64,000 nt of DNA from Hyphomicrobiales bacterium (GTDB lineage Bacteria; Pseudomonadota; Alphaproteobacteria; Rhizobiales; Beijerinckiaceae), in NCBI GenBank assembly GCA_930633525.1, contig CAKNFP010000001.1, positions 2,768,001-2,832,000 on the forward strand, read 5' to 3'. Each line of letters begins with the position of its first letter. Positions within the stretch are counted from its first letter, which is position 1. Below are positions 18,971 through 27,600 of the stretch, one piece after another. Under the pieces are notes generated by a model. That model was not told the origin of the DNA. It did not search any database and was given only the letters and a program-made list of their open reading frames with translations. The position numbers were made by a program, and so were the translations under genes.

Positions 18971-20290
18971 ATGAGTGCGTCGGACTATCACAAGGACCGC
19001 CTCGGCAACCAGAAGCTCCATCCCGAAACATTGATGCTCGGCTACGGCTATGATCCTGCCCTGTCAGAAGGGGCCGTGAAGCCGCCGGTCTTCCTGACCT
19101 CGACTTTCGTCTTCAAGACCGCCGAAGACGGTCGCGACTTCTTCGACTACACGGCCGGACGCCGGGTGCCGCCGGAGGGCGCGACAGGCGGCCTCGTCTA
19201 TTCCCGCTTCAACCATCCCAACAGCGAGATCGTCGAGGACCGCCTGGCGATCTTCGAGGAGGCGGAGAGCTGCGCCATCTTTTCCAGTGGCATGGCCGCC
19301 ATCGCCACCACGCTCCTTGCGGTGATGCGCCCCGGCGATATCATCCTGCATTCGCAGCCGCTCTACGGCGGCACCGAGACACTGATCGCCCGCACCCTAA
19401 GCCCCTTCGGCATCGGCGCGGTCGGGTTCAGCAACGGTGTTTCGCCCGATGCCATCGCCACGGCGACCGCCTATGCCCTCGCCGCCTGCGGGCAAGCGCA
19501 AACCGGGAGCGCCGGCAAGGTCAGCGTCATCTTCGTGGAAACCCCTTCGAACCCGCTCAATTCAGTCGTCGATTTCGAACTCATCACGCGGGCCGCTGAC
19601 ACGATCGCGGAGAAGCAGGGGTCCCGCCCCCTGATCGTCTGCGACAACACCCTGCTCGGGCCGCTCTTCCAGAAGCCGCTCGCCCATGGCATCGATCTGG
19701 TGATCTATTCGCTGACGAAATATGTGGGCGGCCATTCGGATCTGGTCGCCGGCGCGGTCGTCGGCGGACGCGAGACGGTCAAGCCCATCAAGCTTCTGCG
19801 CGGGGCCATCGGCAACCAGCTCGATCCCCATTCGGCCTGGATGCTCGGCCGATCCCTGGAAACGCTGACGCTGCGCATGACCGCCGCCTGCCGCAATGCG
19901 GAAGCCGTGACCCGCTTTCTGGCGGGGCATCCCAGGGTCAGCCGCGTCTACTATCCCGCCTTTTTCGCCGAGGGCAGCCCGGAGCGCGACGTCTATCTCA
20001 GGCAGTGCACGGCGGCAGGGACAACCTTCGCCTTCGATATCGCCGGCGGCCAGGATGAAGCCTTCCGCTTCCTCAACGCGCTCCGGATCGTCAAGCTCGC
20101 GGTCAGCCTCGGGGGCACGGAATCGCTCGTCTGCCATCCTGCGACGACGGTCCATTCGGGCGTGCCACGAGAGCTGCGGGAACGTATCGGCATCTCTGAT
20201 GCGACCATCCGCATGTCGATCGGCATCGAGCATGCCGATGATCTCATCGCCGATATTGCCCAGGCGCTCGCCACATTAGAACAAGCATAG
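18971..20290 (+). CDS. Cys/Met metabolism PLP-dependent enzyme (cystathionine gamma-synthase/methionine gamma-lyase type)
   Basis: PLP-dependent transsulfuration-family enzyme. The protein is 439 aa, somewhat longer than the usual 390-400. PLP lysine 250 lies in [11 protein letters not shown]. Other family signatures are [37 protein letters not shown] and the C-terminal [19 protein letters not shown]. The longer N-terminus and the [14 protein letters not shown] insertion are features of a cystathionine gamma-synthase-like subgroup. Exact substrate (homoserine ester, methionine or cystathionine) is unresolved. The ATG at 18971 has GGAGG 8 nt upstream. It is followed by a weak terminator at 20313-20339. 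I found no SAM riboswitch in the 170-nt leader. Confidence 0.88.
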   Translation: MSASDYHKDRLGNQKLHPETLMLGYGYDPALSEGAVKPPVFLTSTFVFKTAEDGRDFFDYTAGRRVPPEGATGGLVYSRFNHPNSEIVEDRLAIFEEAESCAIFSSGMAAIATTLLAVMRPGDIILHSQPLYGGTETLIARTLSPFGIGAVGFSNGVSPDAIATATAYALAACGQAQTGSAGKVSVIFVETPSNPLNSVVDFELITRAADTIAEKQGSRPLIVCDNTLLGPLFQKPLAHGIDLVIYSLTKYVGGHSDLVAGAVVGGRETVKPIKLLRGAIGNQLDPHSAWMLGRSLETLTLRMTAACRNAEAVTRFLAGHPRVSRVYYPAFFAEGSPERDVYLRQCTAAGTTFAFDIAGGQDEAFRFLNALRIVKLAVSLGGTESLVCHPATTVHSGVPRELRERIGISDATIRMSIGIEHADDLIADIAQALATLEQA

Positions 20291-20312
20291 AAACGGAGAA
20301 GGCCTTGTAAAT

Positions 20313-20339
20313 AATGGCCGGACAGCGGCTATTCTTTGC
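20313..20339 (+). terminator. Weak hairpin terminator after the PLP enzyme gene
   Basis: An 8-bp stem with one G-U pair (20313-20320 with 20326-20333, loop GACAG) is followed by CTTTGC. The U-tract is short, so termination is probably partial. It starts 22 nt after the stop codon. Confidence 0.35.
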
Positions 20340-20470
20340 TGCATTCATAGCGGAATTACGCCATAAGTTGCCCGCGGCTGGCAGGATGCTTGCCGATCGG
20401 GGACGAGCCTCTGCAGGCGCTAGCTGTCGAGCTTGGCCGCGAAGCAATGCGTAACGAGGGAGACGTAACC

Positions 20471-20851
20471 GTGAAACGAGCTTCGATAGCGGTGCTGACA
20501 GGCATCGCCCTGATGTTGGGTGCCTGCGTGGGAGCCGTGCAGGACAAGGAAAACATGATGACCGCGGCCGGCTTCAATGTGCGGCTGGCGGACACCCCCG
20601 ACAAGATTGCCGCTCTCAAGAAATTCCCGCCGCACAAGTTCTTCGCGCAGAACAAGAATAACCAGGTCGTCTATTTCTACGCCGACCCGACGATCTGTCG
20701 CTGCCTGTATTACGGCAATCAGCAGGCCTACCAGACCTATCGCCAGATGGCCTTCCAGCAGAACCTTGCCGACCAGCAGCAGATGACGGCCGAGATCAAC
20801 CAGCAGACGGCCTTCGACTTCGGCCCCTGGGGCGATCCCTTCTGGTACTGA
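20471..20851 (+). CDS. Small lipoprotein, function unknown
   Basis: The 126-aa product starts with a basic signal peptide and a lipobox LGAC, with Cys19 the predicted lipidation site, so it should be anchored in the envelope. The mature part is rich in Tyr, Gln and Asn (for example YYGNQQAYQTYRQM) and ends in GPWGDPFWY. I do not recognise a domain. The GTG at 20471 is chosen because GGGAG lies 8 nt before it and it opens directly on the signal sequence; an in-frame ATG at 20447 would add eight polar residues. It is monocistronic, closed by the terminator at 20895. Confidence 0.75.
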   Translation: MKRASIAVLTGIALMLGACVGAVQDKENMMTAAGFNVRLADTPDKIAALKKFPPHKFFAQNKNNQVVYFYADPTICRCLYYGNQQAYQTYRQMAFQQNLADQQQMTAEINQQTAFDFGPWGDPFWY

Positions 20852-20894
20852 GGACACCGTAGGCCTCTGGCCGCGTCCGAACTTGCGCATCGAG

Positions 20895-20923
20895 AAAAAG
20901 CAGGCTTCGTGCCTGCTTTTTTT
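20895..20923 (+). terminator. Rho-independent terminator of the lipoprotein gene
   Basis: An 11-bp stem (20895-20905 with 20911-20921, loop TTCGT) has A residues on one side and T residues on the other, so it may act for both convergent genes. It starts 43 nt after the lipoprotein stop. Confidence 0.88.
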
Positions 20924-20955
20924 ATGGTCCGGTTCTGCTTTTTTATGGTCCGGTT
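20913..20955. repeat. Tandem 22/21-bp duplication overlapping the terminator
   Basis: The unit CTGC-T(6-7)-ATGGTCCGGTT is repeated head to tail (20913-20934 and 20935-20955). The first copy includes the descending arm and T-tract of the terminator, so the T-tract is duplicated without the stem. It lies between convergent genes. Confidence 0.85.
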
Positions 20956-20987
20956 CTCATGCGCAATGCGCCAGGGACCATTCGTGG

Positions 20988-21875
20988 TCAGGACGAGGTC
21001 GCTCCCTCCCCCGCCCTGACAGGAAGAGGCGCGGCTCTTCTGGGATTGCCGCCCTGCGGCAGGCGCACGGCGGCGATCAACGCGATGCCGAAGCCGACCG
21101 CCATCACCCACCACGCGGGACGGATCGCTGTCTCCACGTCAAGATTGGCTTCAAGAACGAACTGCCAAGGCGCCCCGGTCGTCGCCGCATACCAAATGAT
21201 CTCCACGACGGCGGTGAGCGCGCCCGTGACGACCGCTGCGCCGGCGAGCTGCACCGCCCTCAGGGGTATGGCGAAGCGATGCATCAGGCGATAGGCGAAA
21301 GCCAATCCGAAAAGGCCGGTCATCAGCACGGCCTCCGTGACATCGATCTTCGATTGCAGGTAGAAATGGATGAGCGCCAGCGGCGTTATGGCGTAGATGG
21401 CGCGATGCAGCGTCTGCCAGCGGCGCCCCAGCCGCCGGATCATGGCATCGGTGGACGTCGCGGCAAGCGCCGCGAGCCCGACGAGGGCGACGAAGCCGAT
21501 CGTGAGATAGATCCGCAGGGCAATCTCGCTCGCCACGCGGCCGAGATCGAAACCCTGATCCAGGCAATAGAGCGCGAAGTGGATCACCACATAACCGAAG
21601 GCCGCCACACCGAGCATACGCCTGATGAGTATGAGCTTAGGCCAGTTGCCGATCCGGCGCAGCGGCGTCACGGCAAGCGATGCAAGGATCAGACGGACCG
21701 CCCACAACCCGTTCTGATGAATGGCCTCGGTCACAGGTTTGGGAGCATACCATCCCATCGCCCAGGAAAAGCCAATCCAGATCCCGGGCGCGAGGACGCA
21801 GAGGAAGGTGACGAGCTTGAGCGGCGAAAGCCGGCCCGCACGGTCGCACCAGGGCAGCTTTGCCGCAGGCGGCAT
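20988..21875 (-). CDS. msrQ: Heme-binding membrane protein MsrQ-like (YedZ)
   Basis: Integral-membrane b-type heme protein of the ferric reductase-like family that normally passes electrons to periplasmic MsrP for methionine sulfoxide repair. The protein is 295 aa. Characteristic parts are RRIGNWPKLILIRRMLG, VIHFALYCLDQGF, and LHRAIYAITPLALIHFYLQSK with the heme histidines. It is longer than E. coli MsrQ (about 210 aa), because of about 80 extra C-terminal residues containing two further hydrophobic helices. The ATG at 21875 lacks a good SD. No msrP gene is adjacent, so its partner must lie elsewhere or it serves another reductase. Confidence 0.82.
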   Translation of the reverse strand: MPPAAKLPWCDRAGRLSPLKLVTFLCVLAPGIWIGFSWAMGWYAPKPVTEAIHQNGLWAVRLILASLAVTPLRRIGNWPKLILIRRMLGVAAFGYVVIHFALYCLDQGFDLGRVASEIALRIYLTIGFVALVGLAALAATSTDAMIRRLGRRWQTLHRAIYAITPLALIHFYLQSKIDVTEAVLMTGLFGLAFAYRLMHRFAIPLRAVQLAGAAVVTGALTAVVEIIWYAATTGAPWQFVLEANLDVETAIRPAWWVMAVGFGIALIAAVRLPQGGNPRRAAPLPVRAGEGATSS

Positions 21876-22300
21876 CAACAGGGCGCTAGGCGAGCGAATG
21901 GCGCAATCCTCGTCGATTCTCTATCGCGGAGCGGCCGCAATAGATCTTGCAAAGCCCACGAGGGCGAACCACCTCGCGGATGACATGAGATTGGCAATAT
22001 CTGCATTTGGAGCGCAAGTACCGGGACCGATGACAGCAGACACATCACCGTGACGAGAACTCCCAAACTGAGGCCCACGCGCACGACGCAAATCGAAATG
22101 CCCTGAAACAAATTGAAACATAAAATACATAATAACTCATAAAATTTACTTCGATATACGTCGTTTTATTAAAGTATATGAGGAAAAATAAACAAAATTT
22201 TAAACTTCGTGGCAGCATTGTGACGTTGACTTACCGAAATTTAATTTGAAGTTCGGCAGAATACATCACAATCTTTCCTTCGCTCGAAGGAGACAGTGAT
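21876..22300. other. Intergenic region with an AT-rich island
   Basis: This 425-nt spacer lies between divergent msrQ and the Spy-like gene. About 22105-22215 is strikingly AT-rich compared with the GC-rich surroundings, with many A and T runs. It probably holds the promoter of the Spy-like gene; I could not fix a -35/-10. No gene is supported here. Confidence 0.6.
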
Positions 22301-22870
22301 ATGCAGAAGACAATGATAGCCGCCCTTGCCGCATTGGCCGTCGCCGGCTCAGGCGCCCTCTCGGCAAGCTATGCGCAGCCCGCCAACGCGCCGGGCGCCT
22401 CCCAAAGCAGCGCCACGCAGCAGGAAACCCGTGAGACCCGGGACCACAAGCGCGGCCCGATGCGGCTGTCGGCGGAAGACCGTGGCGCCTTGCTCGATGC
22501 ACGTCTCGCGGGCTTCAAGGCTGGATTGAAGCTGACGACCGAGCAGGAAAAGTCTTGGCCGGCGCTGGAGACCGCGGTGCGGGATATCGCCAAGCAGCGC
22601 GGCGAGCGGATGGCCAAATGGCGCGAGGCGCGCGAAGAGCGCGGCAAAAAGGAGCGCCCGGACATGATCGAGCGCCTCCGCCGAGGGGCCACGATGATGG
22701 AAGAACGGGCCAAGACCATGCAAACGCTGGCCGACGCGGCCGCGCCGCTCTACGAGAGCCTGGACACCGGGCAGAAGCGGCGCTTCGATGTGATGGCGCG
22801 CGACATGATGGATCAGCACGGCGGCCCCCGTCGTGGCGGCCCCGAGCGCGGCCCGCATCATCGCGGCTGA
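22301..22870 (+). CDS. Spy/CpxP-type LTxxQ periplasmic protein
   Basis: Likely periplasmic chaperone-like stress protein. The 189-aa product has a signal peptide ending near SASYAQ (about residue 26), then a helical mature domain with the family motif LTTEQEKSW and abundant charged residues, and a Gly/Arg/His/Pro-rich tail (PRRGGPERGPHHRG) that could bind metal. AAGGAG sits 8 nt before the ATG. In enterobacteria such proteins answer envelope stress through Cpx/Bae. No such regulator is adjacent here. The long AT-rich leader suggests dedicated control. It converges with the uspA-family gene. Confidence 0.8.
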   Translation: MQKTMIAALAALAVAGSGALSASYAQPANAPGASQSSATQQETRETRDHKRGPMRLSAEDRGALLDARLAGFKAGLKLTTEQEKSWPALETAVRDIAKQRGERMAKWREAREERGKKERPDMIERLRRGATMMEERAKTMQTLADAAAPLYESLDTGQKRRFDVMARDMMDQHGGPRRGGPERGPHHRG

Positions 22871-22880
22871 GGCAGCGATC

Positions 22881-22916
22881 AAAAAAAAGGATCGAAGCGC
22901 CCCGGCGCTTCGATCC
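22881..22916 (-). terminator. Rho-independent terminator of the UspA gene
   Basis: A perfect 12-bp stem (22889-22900 with 22905-22916, loop CCCG) is followed, read on the minus strand, by eight T residues (22888-22881). It is oriented for the UspA-family gene ending at 22970, and starts just after the Spy-like stop. Confidence 0.9.
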
Positions 22917-22969
22917 GTGCTGCGGGACAGCCGCAGCCAGCTTCACTCGCTCGGTGAGATGGCGTCCGT

Positions 22970-23395
22970 CTACTCCCTGACGACGAGCACCGAGCAAGTG
23001 GCGTGGCGAACGATGGTCGCGGCGTTTGATCCCAGCAAGTAGGTCGACATCGCCGGCTTGTGCGAGCCGACAATGATGAGATCCGCCTTCATGTCCTCGG
23101 ATTCCTGCAACACTTCATTATAGATCGAGCCTAGGCGCACCACGTGGCTGACCGCGATTTCCGGCGCCACGATCGACTTTGCAAGCGCCGCAAGATCGGT
23201 CTCGGCTGTCTCCTGCTGTTCCGTATCGAAGTCCGGCGGAACGAATTCCATGAAGGTCACGGGCAGGATCGACCTGACATAGATAAGGCGTACCGAGCCC
23301 GCCGTCGCACTGGCGAAGGCCACCGCCTTGTCGATGGAATGGCGCGAGAAACCGGCATCGGAGATGTCGATCGGCACCAGAATATTCTTGTACAT
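22970..23395 (-). CDS. Universal stress protein, UspA family
   Basis: Single-domain Usp protein of 141 aa, starting with the typical YKNILVPIDISD and ending with a nucleotide-loop-like segment VGSHKP...LLGSNA and VLVVRE. The second glycine of the classic G-x2-G-x9-G-S/T ATP motif is replaced (GSHKP), so nucleotide binding is uncertain. The ATG at 23395 has GGAGG 6 nt upstream. It is monocistronic, with its own terminator at 22881-22916. The cellular role is stress survival in general terms; its specific target is unknown. Confidence 0.9.
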   Translation of the reverse strand: MYKNILVPIDISDAGFSRHSIDKAVAFASATAGSVRLIYVRSILPVTFMEFVPPDFDTEQQETAETDLAALAKSIVAPEIAVSHVVRLGSIYNEVLQESEDMKADLIIVGSHKPAMSTYLLGSNAATIVRHATCSVLVVRE

Positions 23396-23589
23396 CCATT
23401 GCCTCCGTCACTGTGACCCGGCCGCGGGCCCATGGCCCGGAATATCGACCGGCAACCCTTCCCCTGGGGACACCAGGGCGCGAAACTTTCTCTGGAATAC
23501 ACCGATATCAGCACCGCGACCGGGTCGCTGACGATATCCGATGAACGCCCATGAACGGCAACAATAAAGCCCGATCATGAGAAGCGTCC

Positions 23590-23910
23590 TTATCCCTGGC
23601 GAGGAGGCGTGTGGACAACGAGACCGTCGAGTTCGGGCGTAATCCTGATCTGACACGACAGCCGTGAGCGTGGCTGCACATCGGAGGCGAAGTCGAGCAT
23701 GTCCTCCTCCATGCCTTCGGGAGGCCCCACCCGATCCCACCAGGCCTCCTCGACATAGACGTGGCACGTCGCGCAGGCGCAGGCTCCACCACATTCGGCA
23801 TCGATACCCGGCACCCCATTGTGGATGGCCACCTCCATTACCGTGGAGCCGACTTCCGCCTCGACGGTCCTTGCCGTCCCGGCTGCGTCCACAAAAGTCA
23901 CGGCTGTCAT
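23590..23910 (-). CDS. [2Fe-2S] ferredoxin, adrenodoxin type
   Basis: Small electron carrier of 106 aa. The cluster ligands are Cys40, Cys46, Cys49 (C-x5-C-x2-C in ECGGACACATC) and Cys86 (RLSCQI), as in adrenodoxin/putidaredoxin-like ferredoxins. The second of two adjacent ATGs (23910) is chosen, because AAGGA then has 6-nt spacing. Similar proteins support P450s, Rieske oxygenases or Fe-S assembly; no such partner is in the window, so the role is open. It lies 58 nt downstream of the Hpt gene on the same strand and may be co-transcribed with it. Confidence 0.92.
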   Translation of the reverse strand: MTAVTFVDAAGTARTVEAEVGSTVMEVAIHNGVPGIDAECGGACACATCHVYVEEAWWDRVGPPEGMEEDMLDFASDVQPRSRLSCQIRITPELDGLVVHTPPRQG

Positions 23911-23968
23911 CATCTGTCCTTCGACACGTAAAATGAAAAGCGGTTCAGGATCGGCGCGGGCCGCGCGG

Positions 23969-24343
23969 TCAGGTCGGGCGGGCCAGGATATCCTGCATCG
24001 CGACGTCCGCAGCAGCGATGGCCGCATCGAACCGCCGAAAGAGCATCTTGAGCTCCGGCGTTGCGGGGTCAGCCAGAGCACCTTCGATGTCCTGGACGAT
24101 GGCGGCCATCTTCCAGGCTCCTATGGCGCGGGAAGAGCCTTTCAGGGTGTGGGCGGCGTCGCTGCGCGCGCGCAGATCGCCGTGCCCTATGATGACGGCG
24201 TGTTGCTGGCGAAGCTGATCGCGGAAGAGGCCGATGATCTCGCACGCGAGCTCGCGGTCACCCCCGGTCTGTTGATCGAGGTAAGCCTCATCAATATCCA
24301 CAGCATCTTTGGCCGGGGAAGCCTCTCCGAATCGCTCACTCAT
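23969..24343 (-). CDS. Free-standing histidine phosphotransfer (Hpt) protein
   Basis: Small cytoplasmic phosphorelay intermediate of 124 aa. The phospho-accepting histidine is His65 in AAHTLKGSSRAIGA, the classic Hpt motif, within a four-helix bundle. It has no kinase or receiver domain. The ATG at 24343 (MSERFGEAS) is favoured by GAG 6 nt upstream; an ATG at 24361 lacks any SD. It is divergent from the giant repeat protein and precedes the ferredoxin gene. It is not ChpT, which has a histidine-kinase-like dimer fold. Its partner kinase and regulator are not in the neighbourhood. Confidence 0.9.
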   Translation of the reverse strand: MSERFGEASPAKDAVDIDEAYLDQQTGGDRELACEIIGLFRDQLRQQHAVIIGHGDLRARSDAAHTLKGSSRAIGAWKMAAIVQDIEGALADPATPELKMLFRRFDAAIAAADVAMQDILARPT

Positions 24344-24665
24344 AACACGCTCATTGTTCATGCAGATGTTGCACACAGACTGGGGCACCATGCAGCGCTA
24401 TCGCCGCTCCATCAACATTCTTCGCAACCTCTACGATGACCGATAGCGGCGTGGATCGAGAGCGCCAAAAGGGGTAAAAAAGCCGTTAACGAAACTCTCA
24501 ATTGCCTCTTGCCTCGGGTTTCAATTGCGGCGTCGGGGGGTTAAGCTCTCATGGTAAACAGCGGTATTTGCTGAATGTTTGCCGATAGCGGCGGCACACT
24601 CGGCAAGATCGGGGAGGAGGCACCCTGATCGCCGCTTGAAATTGGGGGCGATGCGAGGCGGCGAC
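24344..24665. other. Divergent hpt / growth-pole-ring intergenic region
   Basis: This 322-nt spacer has TTAA half-sites near 24484 and 24541 but no full CtrA box. A 12-bp direct repeat CCGATAGCGGCG occurs at 24440-24451 and 24582-24593. A 19-codon frame at 24390-24446 is too short to call. Promoters for both flanking genes should be here. Confidence 0.5.
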
Positions 24666-27600
24666 ATGGCCAAAGAAAATAAACTCGTTGATCCGACACA
24701 GGAAGCACTGTCGGCGCTGGAACAGGCGTTGACGCTGAATGTGGCGGACATGCAGGCGCCGGGCTCCCAGGCGAAAACCGCCGATTCCAAGGACCTCAAG
24801 GACACGCGGTTGCCCGACACGCGGGATGACGAGATGTTCGCGGGCAAGGGCCGGGATTCCGCGCCTTCGGAACCGACCCGCCCCGGGCCGAACCATATTG
24901 ATCCCCCTCGCCCCGCCGCCGTTATCGCGCCGGATCCTTCGCGCGTCGCCAACGATGACCGCCAGTCCGTCGGCGCCCTGCTCCAGACCTTGCAACAGAA
25001 GCCTTCGCGGGAGCCACTCTGGTTCGCGGCCTTGGCATCGCTGTGCTGGCTCATCGCGATGGGCGCCTTCCTCAACGCACGCTATGGTGTCACCACCAAT
25101 GGCGTGGAGAACGTGCTCGCCACCCTCGCCCCGACGGATTGGGGGTTGATGGGCATCTTGCTCATTGGCCCGGTGCTTCTGTTCTTCGTGCTGGCCATCC
25201 TGAGCGTGCGCACGCAGGAAATGCGTCATGTCGCGCGCGCCATGACCGGGGTCGCCGTCCGTCTCGCCCAGCCGGAAACATTGGCTTCGGAGGCGGTGGT
25301 CAATTTGTCGCAGGCCGTTCGCCGCGAGGTCGCAGCCATCGGTGACGGCGTCGAGCGCGCACTTGCCCGCGCCGGCGAGCTGGAGACACTTGTCCGCAGC
25401 GAGATTTCCACGCTCGAACGCGCTTACCAGGGCAATGAGATCCGCATCCGCACCCTGATCGATGAGCTGGTCGCACAGCGTGAAGCGATCGTCGCGAACG
25501 CCGACCGCGTGCGTGGCTCGATCACGGGTGCTCATGAAAATCTCACCCAGGAACTTGAGACGGCCGGCCGCAATCTCGTGGAGGCTGTGACGACGGCGGG
25601 CACGAAGGCCGCCGAGTCCCTCGGCTTCAAGGGCGAGCAGATGGCCCAGACGCTGGATCAGATCAGCGATCGCATGCTGAACGAGATGCAGAACCGTGGG
25701 ACCGGCCTCGTCGATCGCCTCAGCGCCACGGCAGAGAGCGTCAATGTGCGCCTCGCCACCGCGAGCAACGAGGTCACCGCGCTTCTCGACAAGAAGGGCC
25801 TGGAGATCTCGCAGACCATCGAGCAGACCGGGCAGAAGCTCAACGCCGGCCTCCAGGAAAGCTCCGTCGAGGTTACGCGCAAGATCGCCGCGACCGGCTC
25901 GGAGATCGCCGACAGCATCGCTCGCAAGGCGGGCGAGGTGAATGAGACCCTGAGGACCACGGGCGAGGCCCTGGGCACGACCTTGGGCGAACGGGGCGCG
26001 GAGGTCAGCCGCCGCATCGAGGAAGTGGGCGCGGGTGTCGCGACGACCATTTCCCAACAGGGCAGCGAACTCAACGAGACCATCTCCGTCGCCGGCCAGA
26101 AGGTAGCCAGCACCATCGTGCTGCGCGGCACGGAAGTGACGGAGCGCATCGAGGAGGTCGGCCGCGGCGTCACCGAAACCATCGTGGAGCGCGGCGGCAG
26201 CCTCGCGGATCGCCTCGCCTCGACCGGCGATCGCATCCACGAAACCATCGAGACGAACGGCCGCACGCTCGAAGAGACGTTGTCCGCCACGGGCGACCGG
26301 GTCGCGACCCTCATCGGCGAGCAGGCAAACGGCGCCCAAGGCGCCTTCGAGACCAGCGCCAAGCGTTTCGCGGAAGATTTCGTGAGCCGGACGGCCGAGT
26401 TCCGAGCCGCCATCACCAACCAGACGACCGAAGCGCAGGAACTGCTCAGCGGCACCGGCAATGAAATCGTGCTGGCCGTGGCAGCGCAGGGCACGCGCGT
26501 CAACGACACCCTCGCCCGCAACGCGGAAACGCTGGCACGCACGATCAACGAGCGCAGCCGCAACCTGGACGAGACCCTGCTGCAGCGCCTCGCGGCCTTC
26601 GAGCAGAGCATCGAGGCCGGCGGCGGCAAGCTCTCGTCCTCGCTCGAGGGCAGGCTCGCGGCCTTCGAGGCAAGCATCGCGACCGGCGGCGGAAATCTGA
26701 CCGCGGCCCTCGACGGGCGGCTCGCGGCGTTCCAATCCGGCATCCAGGACGGCAGCGGCCAGTTGGCGGCCACAATCGAGGAACAGTTGACTGCGCTGTC
26801 CAATGCCCTGCAGAGCGGCGGCGAGCAACTGGCCCAGACGCTGGCGGGACGTATCGATACGCTGAAGGCCAGCATCACTGAAGGTGGCCAGCAGCTCTCC
26901 ACTACCCTCGACGGACGCATCACCACCTTCATCAAGAGCGTCCAGGCCGGCACGCACCACCTCTCCGCAACGCTCGAGGGCCGCCTGAACGCCTTCAACA
27001 CGAGCATCAATACCGGCGGCCAGCTGATCACAGCTTCGATCGACGAGCGCCTGGCCGCTTTTGGCCTGCGTCTCGACGACGGCGGCAAGCAGCTCGCCAA
27101 CGCCCTGGATGAGCGCCTGGCAGCGCTCAACGGCGGTATCAACGAAGGTGGCGCGCGCCTTGCCGCGACCCTCGACGGACGACTGGCCGCGCTCAATGCC
27201 AGCGTCAACGAGGGCGGGAGCCAGCTTGCCGCAACCCTCGATGAGCGGCTTGCGGCCCTCAATGCCGGCATCAGCTCGGGAAGCGGACAACTCGCCGCCA
27301 CCCTGCACGATCATCTGTCGACCTTTGGCGATCGCATCAACGGCACGAGCGAGCAGCTCGCCGCGACGCTCGATGGACGTCTCGCATCGTTCAACGCGGC
27401 GATCGACACCGGCAGTCACCAACTTGCGACAGCCATCGACACACGGCTCAGCACCTTCAACAGCCGAATCGACGATGGGGCGAACCGCCTCGCGGACGCG
27501 CTCGACACACGTCTGGCCGTCTTCGGAAACGCGATCGGCGATGGCAGCACCCGCCTGGTCGAGGCCCTCGATGGCAGGCTGGCCACGTTCAACAGCCATG

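Noticed and set aside
24390..24446. 18-residue peptide frame before the giant gene, vaguely like DUF1127 peptides
   Set aside because: Too short, with weak SD, and no way to support it without conservation.
24480..24560. CtrA box upstream of the growth-pole-ring gene
   Set aside because: Only isolated TTAA half-sites are present (TTAACG and TTAAGC), not at 7-nt spacing.
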